In this document: piece by piece, positions 25,160 to 34,062 of the stretch
Layout: each line of letters starts with the position of its first letter
Numbering within the stretch: the stretch's first letter is position 1
Source: Deltaproteobacteria bacterium
Lineage (GTDB): Bacteria > Desulfobacterota > DSM-4660 > Desulfatiglandales > Desulfatiglandaceae
Reading direction: 5' to 3'
Length of the DNA stretch: 64,000 bases
Assembly (NCBI GenBank): GCA_021737785.1
Contig: JAIPDI010000009.1
Location: 47,005 to 111,004, forward strand
Made by a program: the position numbers and the translations under genes
Notes under the pieces: generated by a model
What the model was told of the DNA's origin: nothing
Databases searched by the model: none
What the model saw: only the letters and a program-made list of their open reading frames with translations

Positions 25160-25264
25160 AGGGCCCCCAGACCGGCAATCCTGTTTTGAGCGGGTCTTTT
25201 GGATCCCTGTCCGAGAGCTGAGAGCCCCCATCACGAGTCGACCAAAAAAACCATAGAGGAACAG

Positions 25265-25849
25265 ATGATTATACCGCTTGAGATTTCCTTCAGAGGCATC
25301 CGGAAAACAGAGGCAATGGATACCCTTATCCAAGACCAGGTGAAAAAGATCGAGCGCTTGCATGATCATATCACCAGTTGTCGCATCGCCGTAGAACGGC
25401 GCCATCAACATCAGCGCTCAGGGCACCCGTTCCGCATCCGTATCAATATAAAGATTCCTCCGGGTCATGAGATCGTGGTGTCCAAAGATTCGAGTGAAGG
25501 AGATATTCACGACCGGTTGCAGGCGGTCTTAAAGGATGCTTTTGAGGCGGCCGGAAGACAACTGAAGACCATTGTTGAAAAGCAGAGGGGAGAAACAAAA
25601 CAACACGCCCAGCAGTCAACCGGGGCCTTTGTATCCAAACTTTTTCGAGACGAGGGATACGGTTTTCTACAAGACCTGGATGGGCGGGAAATATATTTTC
25701 ATAAGAACAGCGTGCTCAGCGACGGATTTGAGAGGCTTGAGCCGGGCACCGGGGTCCGGTACGTGGAAGAACCGGGAGAAAAAGGTCCGCAGGCCAGTAC
25801 CGTCCAGATCGTGGATAAGCCGGGAGCTACCATAAAAGAGGAGGAATAG
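25265..25849 (+). CDS. Ribosome hibernation factor-like domain fused to a cold-shock domain
   Basis: 194 residues. Residues 1-110 resemble HPF/RaiA (sigma54 modulation protein): IPLEISFRGI, 'QDQVKKIERLHDHITSCRIAVE', and the typical alternation of strands and two helices. Such proteins bind the 30S subunit and shut down translation during stress. Residues about 123-185 are a cold-shock OB fold with GYGFLQ and IYFHKNSV, which bind single-stranded RNA. The start ATG at 25265 follows GAGGAACAG; the longer frame upstream has no ribosome site. The combination suggests ribosome protection with an added RNA-binding step. Confidence 0.85.
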   Translation: MIIPLEISFRGIRKTEAMDTLIQDQVKKIERLHDHITSCRIAVERRHQHQRSGHPFRIRINIKIPPGHEIVVSKDSSEGDIHDRLQAVLKDAFEAAGRQLKTIVEKQRGETKQHAQQSTGAFVSKLFRDEGYGFLQDLDGREIYFHKNSVLSDGFERLEPGTGVRYVEEPGEKGPQASTVQIVDKPGATIKEEE

Positions 25850-26430
25850 GTTTTTAGAGATGCGTTTAGCCCTTGATTTTTTCCGTTCTTTGCGCTTTAG
25901 AATCTTTGTTTGCAACTTCTACGCAATTTGCGGAGAAGTTTTGGTGAACCGCCAAGGCGCGAAGGACGCGAAGAAGTCTTGATGGGTCTGTTCCGATCCT
26001 GGAAGAAAGATTCAGGATCAGAACAAACCCAGCCCTGCCGGGCGGTAGTCCGTTATTCGGTAATAGCCTTTGGACAAAAAAATCTTTGTGTCTCCGTGTC
26101 TCTGTGTGAGATATTTTTTGGTTGTGGTTGCACCGCGTTAGGCGTGATCTGTTCACCATAACAGAACAACCCCCGGAAAAGAACCGATGCAAACCTCGAT
26201 TATCTCCCCAACGAAACGCCCCTGCCGTTCACCAAGGCAAACCGAAACAATCCGGAACACCTTGCTGAGGATATGCTCCGGAGTGATACTGAATCTGTTG
26301 TCTCGAATAGAATGTCTGAGGTTTCCGGCCTTACACGCGAGTCTTGACCGTACGCGGATCAGACCAGTCAAACCAAATAAGTGAGACGATATATCACCAA
26401 AAACACCAGTAACAGTAAAGGAGGAAAGCG
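25850..26430. other. 581-bp intergenic region with dispersed repeat
   Basis: Contains a unit of repeat family D (25890-25985: AACTTCTACGCA, TGCGGAGAAGTT, GGTGAACCGCCAAGG) and a stretch with CTTTGTGTCTCCGTG-type sequence near 26080-26115, often seen beside it. No gene is credible. Confidence 0.6.
25890..25985 (+). repeat. Repeat family D, copy 1
   Basis: TTAGAATCTTTG, then a hairpin AACTTCTACGCA/TGCGGAGAAGTT, then GGTGAACCGCCAAGGCGC. Related units are at 41620-41670, 41755-41840 and 48421-48490, with the hairpin alone at 10964-10993. Confidence 0.65.
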
Positions 26431-26883
26431 ATGAAACTGACCAGTTCGGTCTTCGGGCACGAAGGAAAAATCCCGGCCAAATATACCTGTGACGGAGAAA
26501 ATGTGAACCCGCCGTTGAGCATCCTGGAGGTTCCCGGGAACGCCCGAAGTCTGGTCCTGCTCATGGAAGACCCGGACGTACCCAAGGACCTGAAGGAAGA
26601 CGGCATGTGGGACCACTGGGTGGTTTTCAATATGCCCCCCGACCTTCGTGAAATCGTGGAAGGGAATGACCCCCGGGGCATCGGAGGAATCGGCACCAAC
26701 GGCAAGAAGGGGTATTCCGGGCCGTGCCCCCCGGACAGAGAGCACCGATATTTCTTCAAACTGTATGCCCTGGACACAACGCTGCAACTCGCGGATAAAC
26801 CCACCAAGGCCGATGTACAAAATGCCATGGCAGGCCATATCCTTGAACATGCCGAGTTGATGGGCAGGTATGAGAGGCCCTGA
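26431..26883 (+). CDS. YbhB/YbcL-type phosphatidylethanolamine-binding-like protein
   Basis: 150 residues, full length. The family motif DPDVPKD (residues about 49-55) is followed by DHWVVFNMP (61-69), and GYSGPCPP plus HRYFFKLYAL form the ligand pocket of Raf-kinase-inhibitor-like proteins. Bacterial members are small soluble proteins of uncertain role. The start has GGAGGAAAGCG immediately upstream. Only 50 bp separate it from the glycogen-debranching gene, so they may be cotranscribed. Confidence 0.93.
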   Translation: MKLTSSVFGHEGKIPAKYTCDGENVNPPLSILEVPGNARSLVLLMEDPDVPKDLKEDGMWDHWVVFNMPPDLREIVEGNDPRGIGGIGTNGKKGYSGPCPPDREHRYFFKLYALDTTLQLADKPTKADVQNAMAGHILEHAELMGRYERP

Positions 26884-26933
26884 TACCCCTCACATAAATT
26901 TTCAACAATGTATCCGTTTCGAGGTCGCTCAAC

Positions 26934-29108
26934 ATGAAAATATGGCCGGGTAAGCCGTATCCCCTGGGCGCCACCTACGATGGCGTGGGGACCAATTTTT
27001 CCATCTTTTCCGAAGCCGCTGAAAAGGTGGAGCTGTGTCTTTTCGACGAAGCCGGGGCCGAGACCCGTGTGGATCTCCCCGAAATCCTTGGTTTCTGCTG
27101 GCATGGATATCTCCCGGCAATAGAGCCGGGGCAGCGCTATGGGTTTCGTGTGTATGGTCCATGGGCGCCCGAGGAGGGTCTCAGGTGCAACCCGAATAAG
27201 CTCCTGGCCGATCCCTATGCCAAGGCCATGGAGGGAGCGGTCGATTGGAATGAGGCGGTCTTTCCCTATCGATTCAAAGATCCTGAAGGATCCGTCAACG
27301 AGGATGACAGCGCCCCTTTCGTTCCCAAATCCGTTGTGATCAATCCCTTCTTTGACTGGGGAACCGACCAGCCGCTGGGAATACCGCTGCACCAAACCAT
27401 CATCTACGAGGTCCATGTAAAGGGATTTACCGCACGTCACCCCGGAATCCCGGCTGAAATCCGCGGGACATATGCCGGGCTTTCTCATCCCGCAGCCATC
27501 GCCTATCTCGTTGACCTGGGAATAACGGCCATAGAACTCCTACCGGTCCACCAGTTCATTCACGATGCGCACCTGATGGAGCGGGGTCTCAGCAACTACT
27601 GGGGGTACAATTCCATCGGCTATCTGGCGCCCCACAACGACTACTCCAGCAGAGGCCAGCTCGGGCAGCAGGTCCAGGAATTCAAACAGATGGTAAAAAC
27701 CCTCCATGAGGCCGGCCTGGAAGTGATCCTGGACGTGGTGTACAACCACACGTCGGAGGGAAATCATCTGGGGCCCATGCTCTCTTTAAAGGGGATCGAT
27801 AATGGCGCCTATTACAGGCTCATGGAAGACGATCTTCGGTATTACATGGATTATACCGGCACCGGAAACAGCCTCAACATGAGGCATCCCCACGTGCTCC
27901 AGCTCATCATGGATTCCCTCCGGTACTGGGTGACGGAGATGCATGTGGACGGTTTCCGGTTTGATCTCGCCTCCACCCTGGCGAGGGAACTCCACGAAGT
28001 GGACAAACTCTCCGCCTTTTTCGATTTGGTCCAGCAGGACCCGACCGTCAGCCAGGTAAAGCTCATTGCGGAACCCTGGGACGTGGGAGAAGGGGGCTAT
28101 CAGGTGGGCAATTTCCCTCCGCTCTGGTCGGAGTGGAACGGAAAGTATCGCGATTGCGTCCGTGATTTCTGGCGTGGCCAACCCCAGACCCTGGGTGAAT
28201 TCGCCTTTCGGTTCACCGGCAGTTCCGATCTTTACGAAAGCACCTCCAGAAAGCCGAACGCCAGCATTAATTTCATCACGGCCCACGACGGATTCACTCT
28301 CAACGACCTGGTCTCCTACAACGAAAAACATAACGAGGCCAACGGCGAGGAGAACCGTGACGGGGAGAATCACAATCGCTCGTGGAACTGCGGTGTGGAA
28401 GGTCATACGGACGACCCCGACGTAAACCGCCTGCGAGATCGCCAGAAGCGCAACTTACTTGCGACGCTGATCCTTTCCCAGGGCGTGCCCATGCTCCTGG
28501 GCGGAGATGAAATCGGGCGCACGCAGCAGGGAAACAATAATGCCTACTGCCAGGACAACGAGATCTCATGGTACGACTGGGAGACCATCGACCAGGGTCT
28601 TCTTGCCTTTTGCAGGGAGCTCATCCGTTACCGCAAAGACCACCCCGTCTTTACCCGGCGAGGCTGGTTTCAGGGAAAACCCATTCACGGGGGTGAAGTC
28701 AAGGATATTGCCTGGTTTACCCTGGAAGGCGAGCAGATGGCCGAGGAGGACTGGGGACAGGGGATTGCCAATTCATTGGGAATTTTTCTCAATGGACAAA
28801 CCATTCCCAACCCGAATCCATGGGGCGATCCCACCACGGACGAAAACTTTTACATCATCATCAACGCCCACTTTGAACCGCTCCGCTTCAAGCTTCCCGG
28901 TTCAACATGGGGGCGGCATTGGGAGATTGTTTTTGACACGATCTCCGGATGGAGGGCTCAAGAAGAAATCACGGTTGAAGCGGATGCGGAGATGGAACTG
29001 GACCAGCGGGCATTGTGTGTTCTACGCGCCATTGACAATGAAGATCGTGAGCAGAGAAAGATAACGGGGGTGCCCGAACCCGTATATTCACCTGTCCAGG
29101 GTCTTTGA
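26934..29108 (+). CDS. glgX: Glycogen debranching / TreX-type isoamylase (GH13)
   Basis: 724 residues. A CBM48-like beta domain opens the protein, followed by the GH13 barrel. The four conserved regions are DVVYNHTSEG (I, about 270), GFRFDLAS (II, with the nucleophile Asp near 345), AEPWDVG (III, with the acid/base Glu near 380) and TAHDGF (IV, near 455). It removes alpha-1,6 branches from glycogen, releasing maltodextrins. In the TreX-TreY-TreZ pathway it supplies the linear chains used by the next two genes. It could be called treX for that reason. The start ATG lies 37 bp before the treY gene reading direction is continued, with only short gaps in this operon. Confidence 0.93.
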   Translation: MKIWPGKPYPLGATYDGVGTNFSIFSEAAEKVELCLFDEAGAETRVDLPEILGFCWHGYLPAIEPGQRYGFRVYGPWAPEEGLRCNPNKLLADPYAKAMEGAVDWNEAVFPYRFKDPEGSVNEDDSAPFVPKSVVINPFFDWGTDQPLGIPLHQTIIYEVHVKGFTARHPGIPAEIRGTYAGLSHPAAIAYLVDLGITAIELLPVHQFIHDAHLMERGLSNYWGYNSIGYLAPHNDYSSRGQLGQQVQEFKQMVKTLHEAGLEVILDVVYNHTSEGNHLGPMLSLKGIDNGAYYRLMEDDLRYYMDYTGTGNSLNMRHPHVLQLIMDSLRYWVTEMHVDGFRFDLASTLARELHEVDKLSAFFDLVQQDPTVSQVKLIAEPWDVGEGGYQVGNFPPLWSEWNGKYRDCVRDFWRGQPQTLGEFAFRFTGSSDLYESTSRKPNASINFITAHDGFTLNDLVSYNEKHNEANGEENRDGENHNRSWNCGVEGHTDDPDVNRLRDRQKRNLLATLILSQGVPMLLGGDEIGRTQQGNNNAYCQDNEISWYDWETIDQGLLAFCRELIRYRKDHPVFTRRGWFQGKPIHGGEVKDIAWFTLEGEQMAEEDWGQGIANSLGIFLNGQTIPNPNPWGDPTTDENFYIIINAHFEPLRFKLPGSTWGRHWEIVFDTISGWRAQEEITVEADAEMELDQRALCVLRAIDNEDREQRKITGVPEPVYSPVQGL

Positions 29109-29144
29109 AATCGATTTCCATCCTGGACAAAACAGGACAGGACC

Positions 29145-31799
29145 ATGGACAACCCCGCAGCGACATACCGCGTTCAACTCTTTAAGGACTTCGGCTTCCA
29201 ACAGGCTGCGGATATCATCTCTTATATAAGCGATCTCGGCGTCAGCCATTTATACACCTCCCCCTACCTGCAGGCTGCCGCCGGCAGTACCCATGGGTAC
29301 GACGTTGTCGATCCGACCCGGGTGAATGAGGAACTCGGGGGCGCCGAAGCCCATGCCCGTCTCTGCCAGGCGCTTCAATCCTCAGGTCTGGGACAGATAA
29401 GTGATGTGGTCCCCAACCATATGGCCATTGCGGGCCGGCAGAATCCCTGGTGGTGGGACGTGCTGGAGAACGGCCCTTCAAGCCGGTACGCGACCTACTT
29501 TGACGTGGACTGGGAGTCCTCTGATGACCGCTGGCCCAACAAGGTGCTCCTGCCGGTCCTGGGCGACCATTATGGCCGCATCCTGGAGGATGGTCAGCTT
29601 CGGCTGTCGCACCGAAACGGATCTTTCACTCTTCGTTATCAGGACCATGTATTCCCGACGGATCCTTCCAGCCTGGCAGAGCTACTCAGAAAAGCGGCGG
29701 GATCGTGCGGATCCGAACTCCTTGCCTTTCTTGCGGAGAGCCACAGCCGCCTGCCGCGTCCCACCGTCACCGCCAGGCAGGCGGTGGAACGCCGCCACCG
29801 GGATAAGGCGGTACTGTTGAACCTGCTGACCAGACTCTGCCATGAGGCACCGGAAACCGGGAAAGCGATAACCGCCGAAGTTGCGTGCCTGAACCATAAC
29901 CCGGATGCGTTGGATGTGTTCATCGATCAACAGAATTATCGGCTGGCGTTCTGGCGTACGGCAAGCCGGGAGCTGGGATACCGGAGATTTTTCGACATCA
30001 AAGATCTGGTCGGCTTGAGAATAGAGGATGCGGAGGTTTTTCACGCCACGCACGAACTCCTTATCACCTGGGTACAGGAGGGATGGGTCCAGGGACTTCG
30101 CATCGACCATCCTGACGGACTGCGCGATCCGACCGAGTATTTCCATCGATTGCGGGAGGCCTGCCCGAATGCCTGGATTGTTGCTGAAAAAATTCTTGCA
30201 CAGGGCGAAAAACTTCCTTCGGAGTGGCCGATTGCCGGGACTACCGGTTATGATTTCCTAAACCTGATGAACGGGCTCTTTATCGATCCGGCAGGCGAAA
30301 AAGGTCTGACGGAAGTTTATGAGAATTTTACAGAACAGGAGATCCATTTTACCGACCTGGTGCATGAGAGCAAGCGTCTGGTGCTCACGGACCTTCTTGA
30401 AAGTGAGCTCAATCGTCTCACCAGCCTTTTCCTGGATATCTGCGAAGGGCATCGCCGGCATCGGGACTATACACGCCACGCACTGCATTGGGCATTGCGC
30501 GAGACCGCGGTCCATTTTCCGGTGTATCGGTCCTACGTATCCGCATCCAGAAAAACCGTCACCCGGGAAGACGAAATTTCCGTCATTCAGGCCATCGAGG
30601 GCGCCACAAGAGAGCGGCCCGATCTTGACGCCGACCTCTTTTCCTTCCTTCAAGATCTGCTTCTTCTCCGTGTCGGCGGTCCTCTGGAAAACGAACTCGC
30701 CATGCGGTTTCAGCAATTGACCGGTCCGGCCATGGCCAAGGGTGTCGAGGATACCGCCCTCTACCGCTGGCATCGTCTGGTCGCCCTCAACGAAGTGGGG
30801 GGAGATCCGAGCGGCTTCGGAGTTTCTCTCGACCAGTTCCATGACGCCTGCACCATTGCGCAAAGAGAGCATCCACTGGGGATGCTCGCCTCCACTACCC
30901 ACGACACTAAACGGAGCGAGGATGTCCGCGCCAGGCTGGCAGTGCTCTCCGAAATTCCTGAGCGCTGGACCCATGCGGTGCATAGATGGGCCGACCACAA
31001 TGAGCGGCATCGGAGGGGGGACCTGCCGGATCGCAATATTGAATATCTTTTTTACCAGACAGTGGTCGGGGCCTGGCCCATCGATGTGGCACGCATCACG
31101 GCATATCTGGAGAAGGCCGTCCGGGAAGCCAAGATATACACTTCCTGGACCCGGCCGGACGAGGTCTACGAGCGCACTGTGCGTGAGTTCGCCATTGCGG
31201 TAATGGAAGATGAATCCTTTCGCGCCGATCTGGAGGGTCTGGTGGCCGATCTCATACTCCCCGGAAGGATCAACAGTCTCGCACAGACGCTCATCAAACT
31301 CACCTCACCGGGGGTCCCCGACATATACCAGGGAACAGAATTGTGGGACTTGAGCCTGGTGGATCCGGACAATCGACGGCCGGTGGATTTTGCCCTGCGC
31401 CGGCGTCTGCTGGAAGACGCCGCCCGCCTTTCTGCGGAAGCCATTCTGGCGCGGATGGATGAAGGGCTGCCCAAGCTCTGGGTGATTCGGCAGGCCCTCC
31501 ATCTGCGACGCGGAAGACCTGAAATTTTCGGCCCAAAGGGCGCCTACCGGCCCCTGTATGCACACGGCACAAAGGCCCAAAATGTGGTCGCGTTCCTTCG
31601 GGGGGAAGCCGCTGTCTCCGTGGCACCGCGGCTTGTCATCGGATTGCAGGGGGGTTGGGCGGATACGGTGCTGGAACTGCCGGCCGGGCACTGGCACAAC
31701 ATTTTGACCCATGACGAATGGCCCGGCGGGCCGCTGCTGGTCAGGGACATTCTGGCCCGCTTCCCTGTCGGCCTTTTGGTTCGAAATGACGTTTCCTAG
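29145..31799 (+). CDS. treY: Malto-oligosyltrehalose synthase (GH13)
   Basis: 884 residues, typical of TreY. It rearranges the reducing-end alpha-1,4 bond of a maltodextrin to alpha,alpha-1,1, making malto-oligosyltrehalose. Family landmarks are YRVQLFKDFGF at the N-terminus, SPYLQAAAGSTHGYDVVDP (about 44-62), DVVPNHMA (region I), GLRIDHPDGL (region II, nucleophile Asp), WIVAEKIL (region III) and STTHDTKRSED (region IV). The start follows AGGACAGGACC. It lies 36 bp after the debranching gene and 187 bp before treZ, in order X-Y-Z. Confidence 0.96.
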   Translation: MDNPAATYRVQLFKDFGFQQAADIISYISDLGVSHLYTSPYLQAAAGSTHGYDVVDPTRVNEELGGAEAHARLCQALQSSGLGQISDVVPNHMAIAGRQNPWWWDVLENGPSSRYATYFDVDWESSDDRWPNKVLLPVLGDHYGRILEDGQLRLSHRNGSFTLRYQDHVFPTDPSSLAELLRKAAGSCGSELLAFLAESHSRLPRPTVTARQAVERRHRDKAVLLNLLTRLCHEAPETGKAITAEVACLNHNPDALDVFIDQQNYRLAFWRTASRELGYRRFFDIKDLVGLRIEDAEVFHATHELLITWVQEGWVQGLRIDHPDGLRDPTEYFHRLREACPNAWIVAEKILAQGEKLPSEWPIAGTTGYDFLNLMNGLFIDPAGEKGLTEVYENFTEQEIHFTDLVHESKRLVLTDLLESELNRLTSLFLDICEGHRRHRDYTRHALHWALRETAVHFPVYRSYVSASRKTVTREDEISVIQAIEGATRERPDLDADLFSFLQDLLLLRVGGPLENELAMRFQQLTGPAMAKGVEDTALYRWHRLVALNEVGGDPSGFGVSLDQFHDACTIAQREHPLGMLASTTHDTKRSEDVRARLAVLSEIPERWTHAVHRWADHNERHRRGDLPDRNIEYLFYQTVVGAWPIDVARITAYLEKAVREAKIYTSWTRPDEVYERTVREFAIAVMEDESFRADLEGLVADLILPGRINSLAQTLIKLTSPGVPDIYQGTELWDLSLVDPDNRRPVDFALRRRLLEDAARLSAEAILARMDEGLPKLWVIRQALHLRRGRPEIFGPKGAYRPLYAHGTKAQNVVAFLRGEAAVSVAPRLVIGLQGGWADTVLELPAGHWHNILTHDEWPGGPLLVRDILARFPVGLLVRNDVS

Positions 31800-31916
31800 A
31801 TATTGAGTACCGGGAGGATCTGGGATCGGGAGATGAGACGTGAGAACAAATAAGCCTGGAATCGTAGACTCCATATCACCCATCGCGGGATGTTGGGGAA
31901 CATGAGGATGGGGTGC

Positions 31917-31970
31917 TTTGACCTTTCAGCTTTGAGCTTTCGGCTTTTAAGCTTTGAGCTTTCCAGCTTA
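31917..31970 (+). repeat. Short imperfect tandem repeat (AGCTTTGAGCTTT)
   Basis: Between treY and treZ, units of about 9-14 bp built on CTTTGAGCTTT/AGCTTTCGGCTTT recur about five times. It occupies the sequence just upstream of the treZ start, where no clear ribosome site is visible. Confidence 0.6.
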
Positions 31971-31986
31971 ATATCGGATATTCAAA

Positions 31987-33723
31987 ATGACTGAGATATC
32001 AATATGGGCGCCCAGGGCCCGCTCGATGGAATTGGAGAGCCAGGGGGGGCGAATAGACATGACCCGGAATGGGGCCGGTTGGTGGACCGTGGACGCCCCG
32101 TCCATTCAACACGGCGTGGATTACGCGTTTTATGTGGAAAATGAGGGTCCGTTTCCCGATCCACGGTCTCCCTGGCAACCGCAGGGTGTTCACGGTCCGT
32201 CGAGATGGGTCGATCATACCCGGTTTGTCTGGTCGGATAAGGGCTGGCAGCACCCCCCGCTCGGGTCGGCCGTCATCTATGAATTGCACGTGGGCACATT
32301 TACCCGGAGGGGTACGTTTGATTCGGCCATTGACCGTTTGGATTATCTTGTCGACCTCGGTGTCACTCACGTGGAGCTCATGCCCGTGGGGGAATTCTCC
32401 GGGAACCGCGGATGGGGATACGACGGGGTCGATCTCTATGCGCCCCATCATGAGTATGGAGGCCCGGAGGGACTTAAGCGTTTGGTGAATGCGAGTCACG
32501 AAAGTGGCCTTTCCGTCATCCTGGATGTGGTTTACAACCACCTGGGTCCGGCAGGCAACTATTTGGGCCGATTTGGGCCCTACTTCACCCACCACTATGC
32601 AACACCCTGGGGGGAGGCGGTCAACCTGGATGGCCCTGACAGCGATGAGGTGCGGCGCTTTTTTATTGACAATGCCTTAATGTGGCTACGCGATTACCAT
32701 ATGGATGGTCTTCGTATCGATGCTATCCATGCCATTCTGGATACCTCCGCCGTCCATTTCCTGGAACAGCTCGCCGATGAGGTGGAGACTCTCGAGGCTG
32801 AACTGGGTCGCCATCTGATACTGATCGCCGAAAGCGACCTTAACGATCCCCGGGGGGTGCGGCCCCGGGAGATAGGGGGGTACGGCCTCGATGCCCAATG
32901 GAATGAGGACTTCCATCACGCCCTTCACGCCGCCCTCACCAGAGAACAGAGCGGCTATTATCAGGATTTCGGGCGTCTGGCCGATCTGGCCAAGGTCCTG
33001 ACCCAGGGGTTTGTTTATGACGGCCGCTACTCCCGATATCGTCATCGTCGTCATGGGCGGACCGCCGCGGGGATTTCAGGACACCGGTTCATCGGCTGCC
33101 TTCAGAACCACGATCAGGTAGGCAACCGTGCGTTAGGTGAGCGAACAAGCCATTTGCTCTCACCGGAACAGCTCAAGATCGGGGCAGCCCTGGTCTTGGC
33201 CGGTCCCTTTGTGCCGATGCTCTTTCAAGGCGAGGAATGGGGTGCCTCAACCCCCTTTCTCTATTTCACCGAACATGCCGAGACAGAACTGGGTGAGGCC
33301 GTGAAACGCGGACGGCGGGAGGAATTTGCAGCCTTCGGCTGGAACCCTGACGATATCCCGGATCCTCAGGCCGAGGAAACCTTTATCAAATCCAAGCTCG
33401 ACTGGGACGAATTGAAACGAACCCCGCACCATGCGCTTCTTGACTGGCATCGGTCTCTCATCCGTCTGCGTCGTCGGCTGCCCGCATTGACCGACGGGCG
33501 GATGGAGAATACGTCCGTGCACTCTGACGAGGCCGCACGCTGGCTGGTCATGACCCGCGGATCTGTGAGCGTGGTTTGCAATTTTTCGGAGACAAACCAA
33601 CATGTTCCCGATTTCAAGCCTGGTCCAAAGGAGATGGTTCTGTCTTCCGGACACGGGGTTTCAGCGGAACAGGATGGGATTCTTCAGCCGGGACATTCCG
33701 TTACCATCTGGGTGGACGGTTAA
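31987..33723 (+). CDS. treZ: Malto-oligosyltrehalose trehalohydrolase (GH13)
   Basis: 578 residues. It cleaves malto-oligosyltrehalose to release free trehalose. An N-terminal CBM48-like domain precedes the GH13 barrel. VIYELHVGTFT (about 97-107) is followed by DVVYNHLGP (region I), GLRIDAIHAI (region II, nucleophile Asp near 243), IAESDLND (region III) and QNHDQVGNRALGER (region IV). It completes the trehalose pathway begun upstream. The start ATG is not preceded by a strong ribosome site, possibly because of the tandem repeat inserted just upstream. Confidence 0.95.
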   Translation: MTEISIWAPRARSMELESQGGRIDMTRNGAGWWTVDAPSIQHGVDYAFYVENEGPFPDPRSPWQPQGVHGPSRWVDHTRFVWSDKGWQHPPLGSAVIYELHVGTFTRRGTFDSAIDRLDYLVDLGVTHVELMPVGEFSGNRGWGYDGVDLYAPHHEYGGPEGLKRLVNASHESGLSVILDVVYNHLGPAGNYLGRFGPYFTHHYATPWGEAVNLDGPDSDEVRRFFIDNALMWLRDYHMDGLRIDAIHAILDTSAVHFLEQLADEVETLEAELGRHLILIAESDLNDPRGVRPREIGGYGLDAQWNEDFHHALHAALTREQSGYYQDFGRLADLAKVLTQGFVYDGRYSRYRHRRHGRTAAGISGHRFIGCLQNHDQVGNRALGERTSHLLSPEQLKIGAALVLAGPFVPMLFQGEEWGASTPFLYFTEHAETELGEAVKRGRREEFAAFGWNPDDIPDPQAEETFIKSKLDWDELKRTPHHALLDWHRSLIRLRRRLPALTDGRMENTSVHSDEAARWLVMTRGSVSVVCNFSETNQHVPDFKPGPKEMVLSSGHGVSAEQDGILQPGHSVTIWVDG

Positions 33724-34062
33724 AGCCCGCTGTTTGCGGAAATGACGATCATTTCGGGATGGATGGTTCGATTAAAGGCGTTGTCATCTGTTTACCGAAA
33801 GGAAAAAAGATATGTTTGGGAGGCGGATCATGGAGGGAGGTGATCCAATAGGCACCCTTTTTTTAAACCCGCACAGATTCGAAAGCACCCTAACTCTTAA
33901 ATCAGAGAGGATAAAACCATGGGTATGAAAGAAGCGTATCAACAAAATTGGAGGCACAGCTGGACGAATGGAAAGCCGACATCGATAAGATGAAGGCAGA
34001 AGCCGACAAGGCAGATGCCGAATGACGGCTAACGGTCCCAGGCAAGATAGATGAGGGGATAA
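33724..34062. other. 339-bp region with pseudogene
   Basis: The only recognisable content is the truncated copy of the coiled-coil gene (33919-34025) together with its leader sequence and ribosome site. Confidence 0.6.
33919..34025 (+). pseudogene. Truncated, frameshifted copy of the coiled-coil gene at 40451
   Basis: The leader and the first ~105 bp are nearly identical to 40420-40555: a CTCTTAAATCAGAG-type leader, GGATAAAACC ribosome site, ATGGGTATGAAAGAAGCG start and GACGAATGGAAAGCCGACAT interior. One base is missing in the poly-A run after codon 9, so the frame shifts and stops soon. The match ends abruptly at about 34022. The parent is intact, so this is a partial duplication rather than the ancestral gene. 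Confidence 0.85.
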
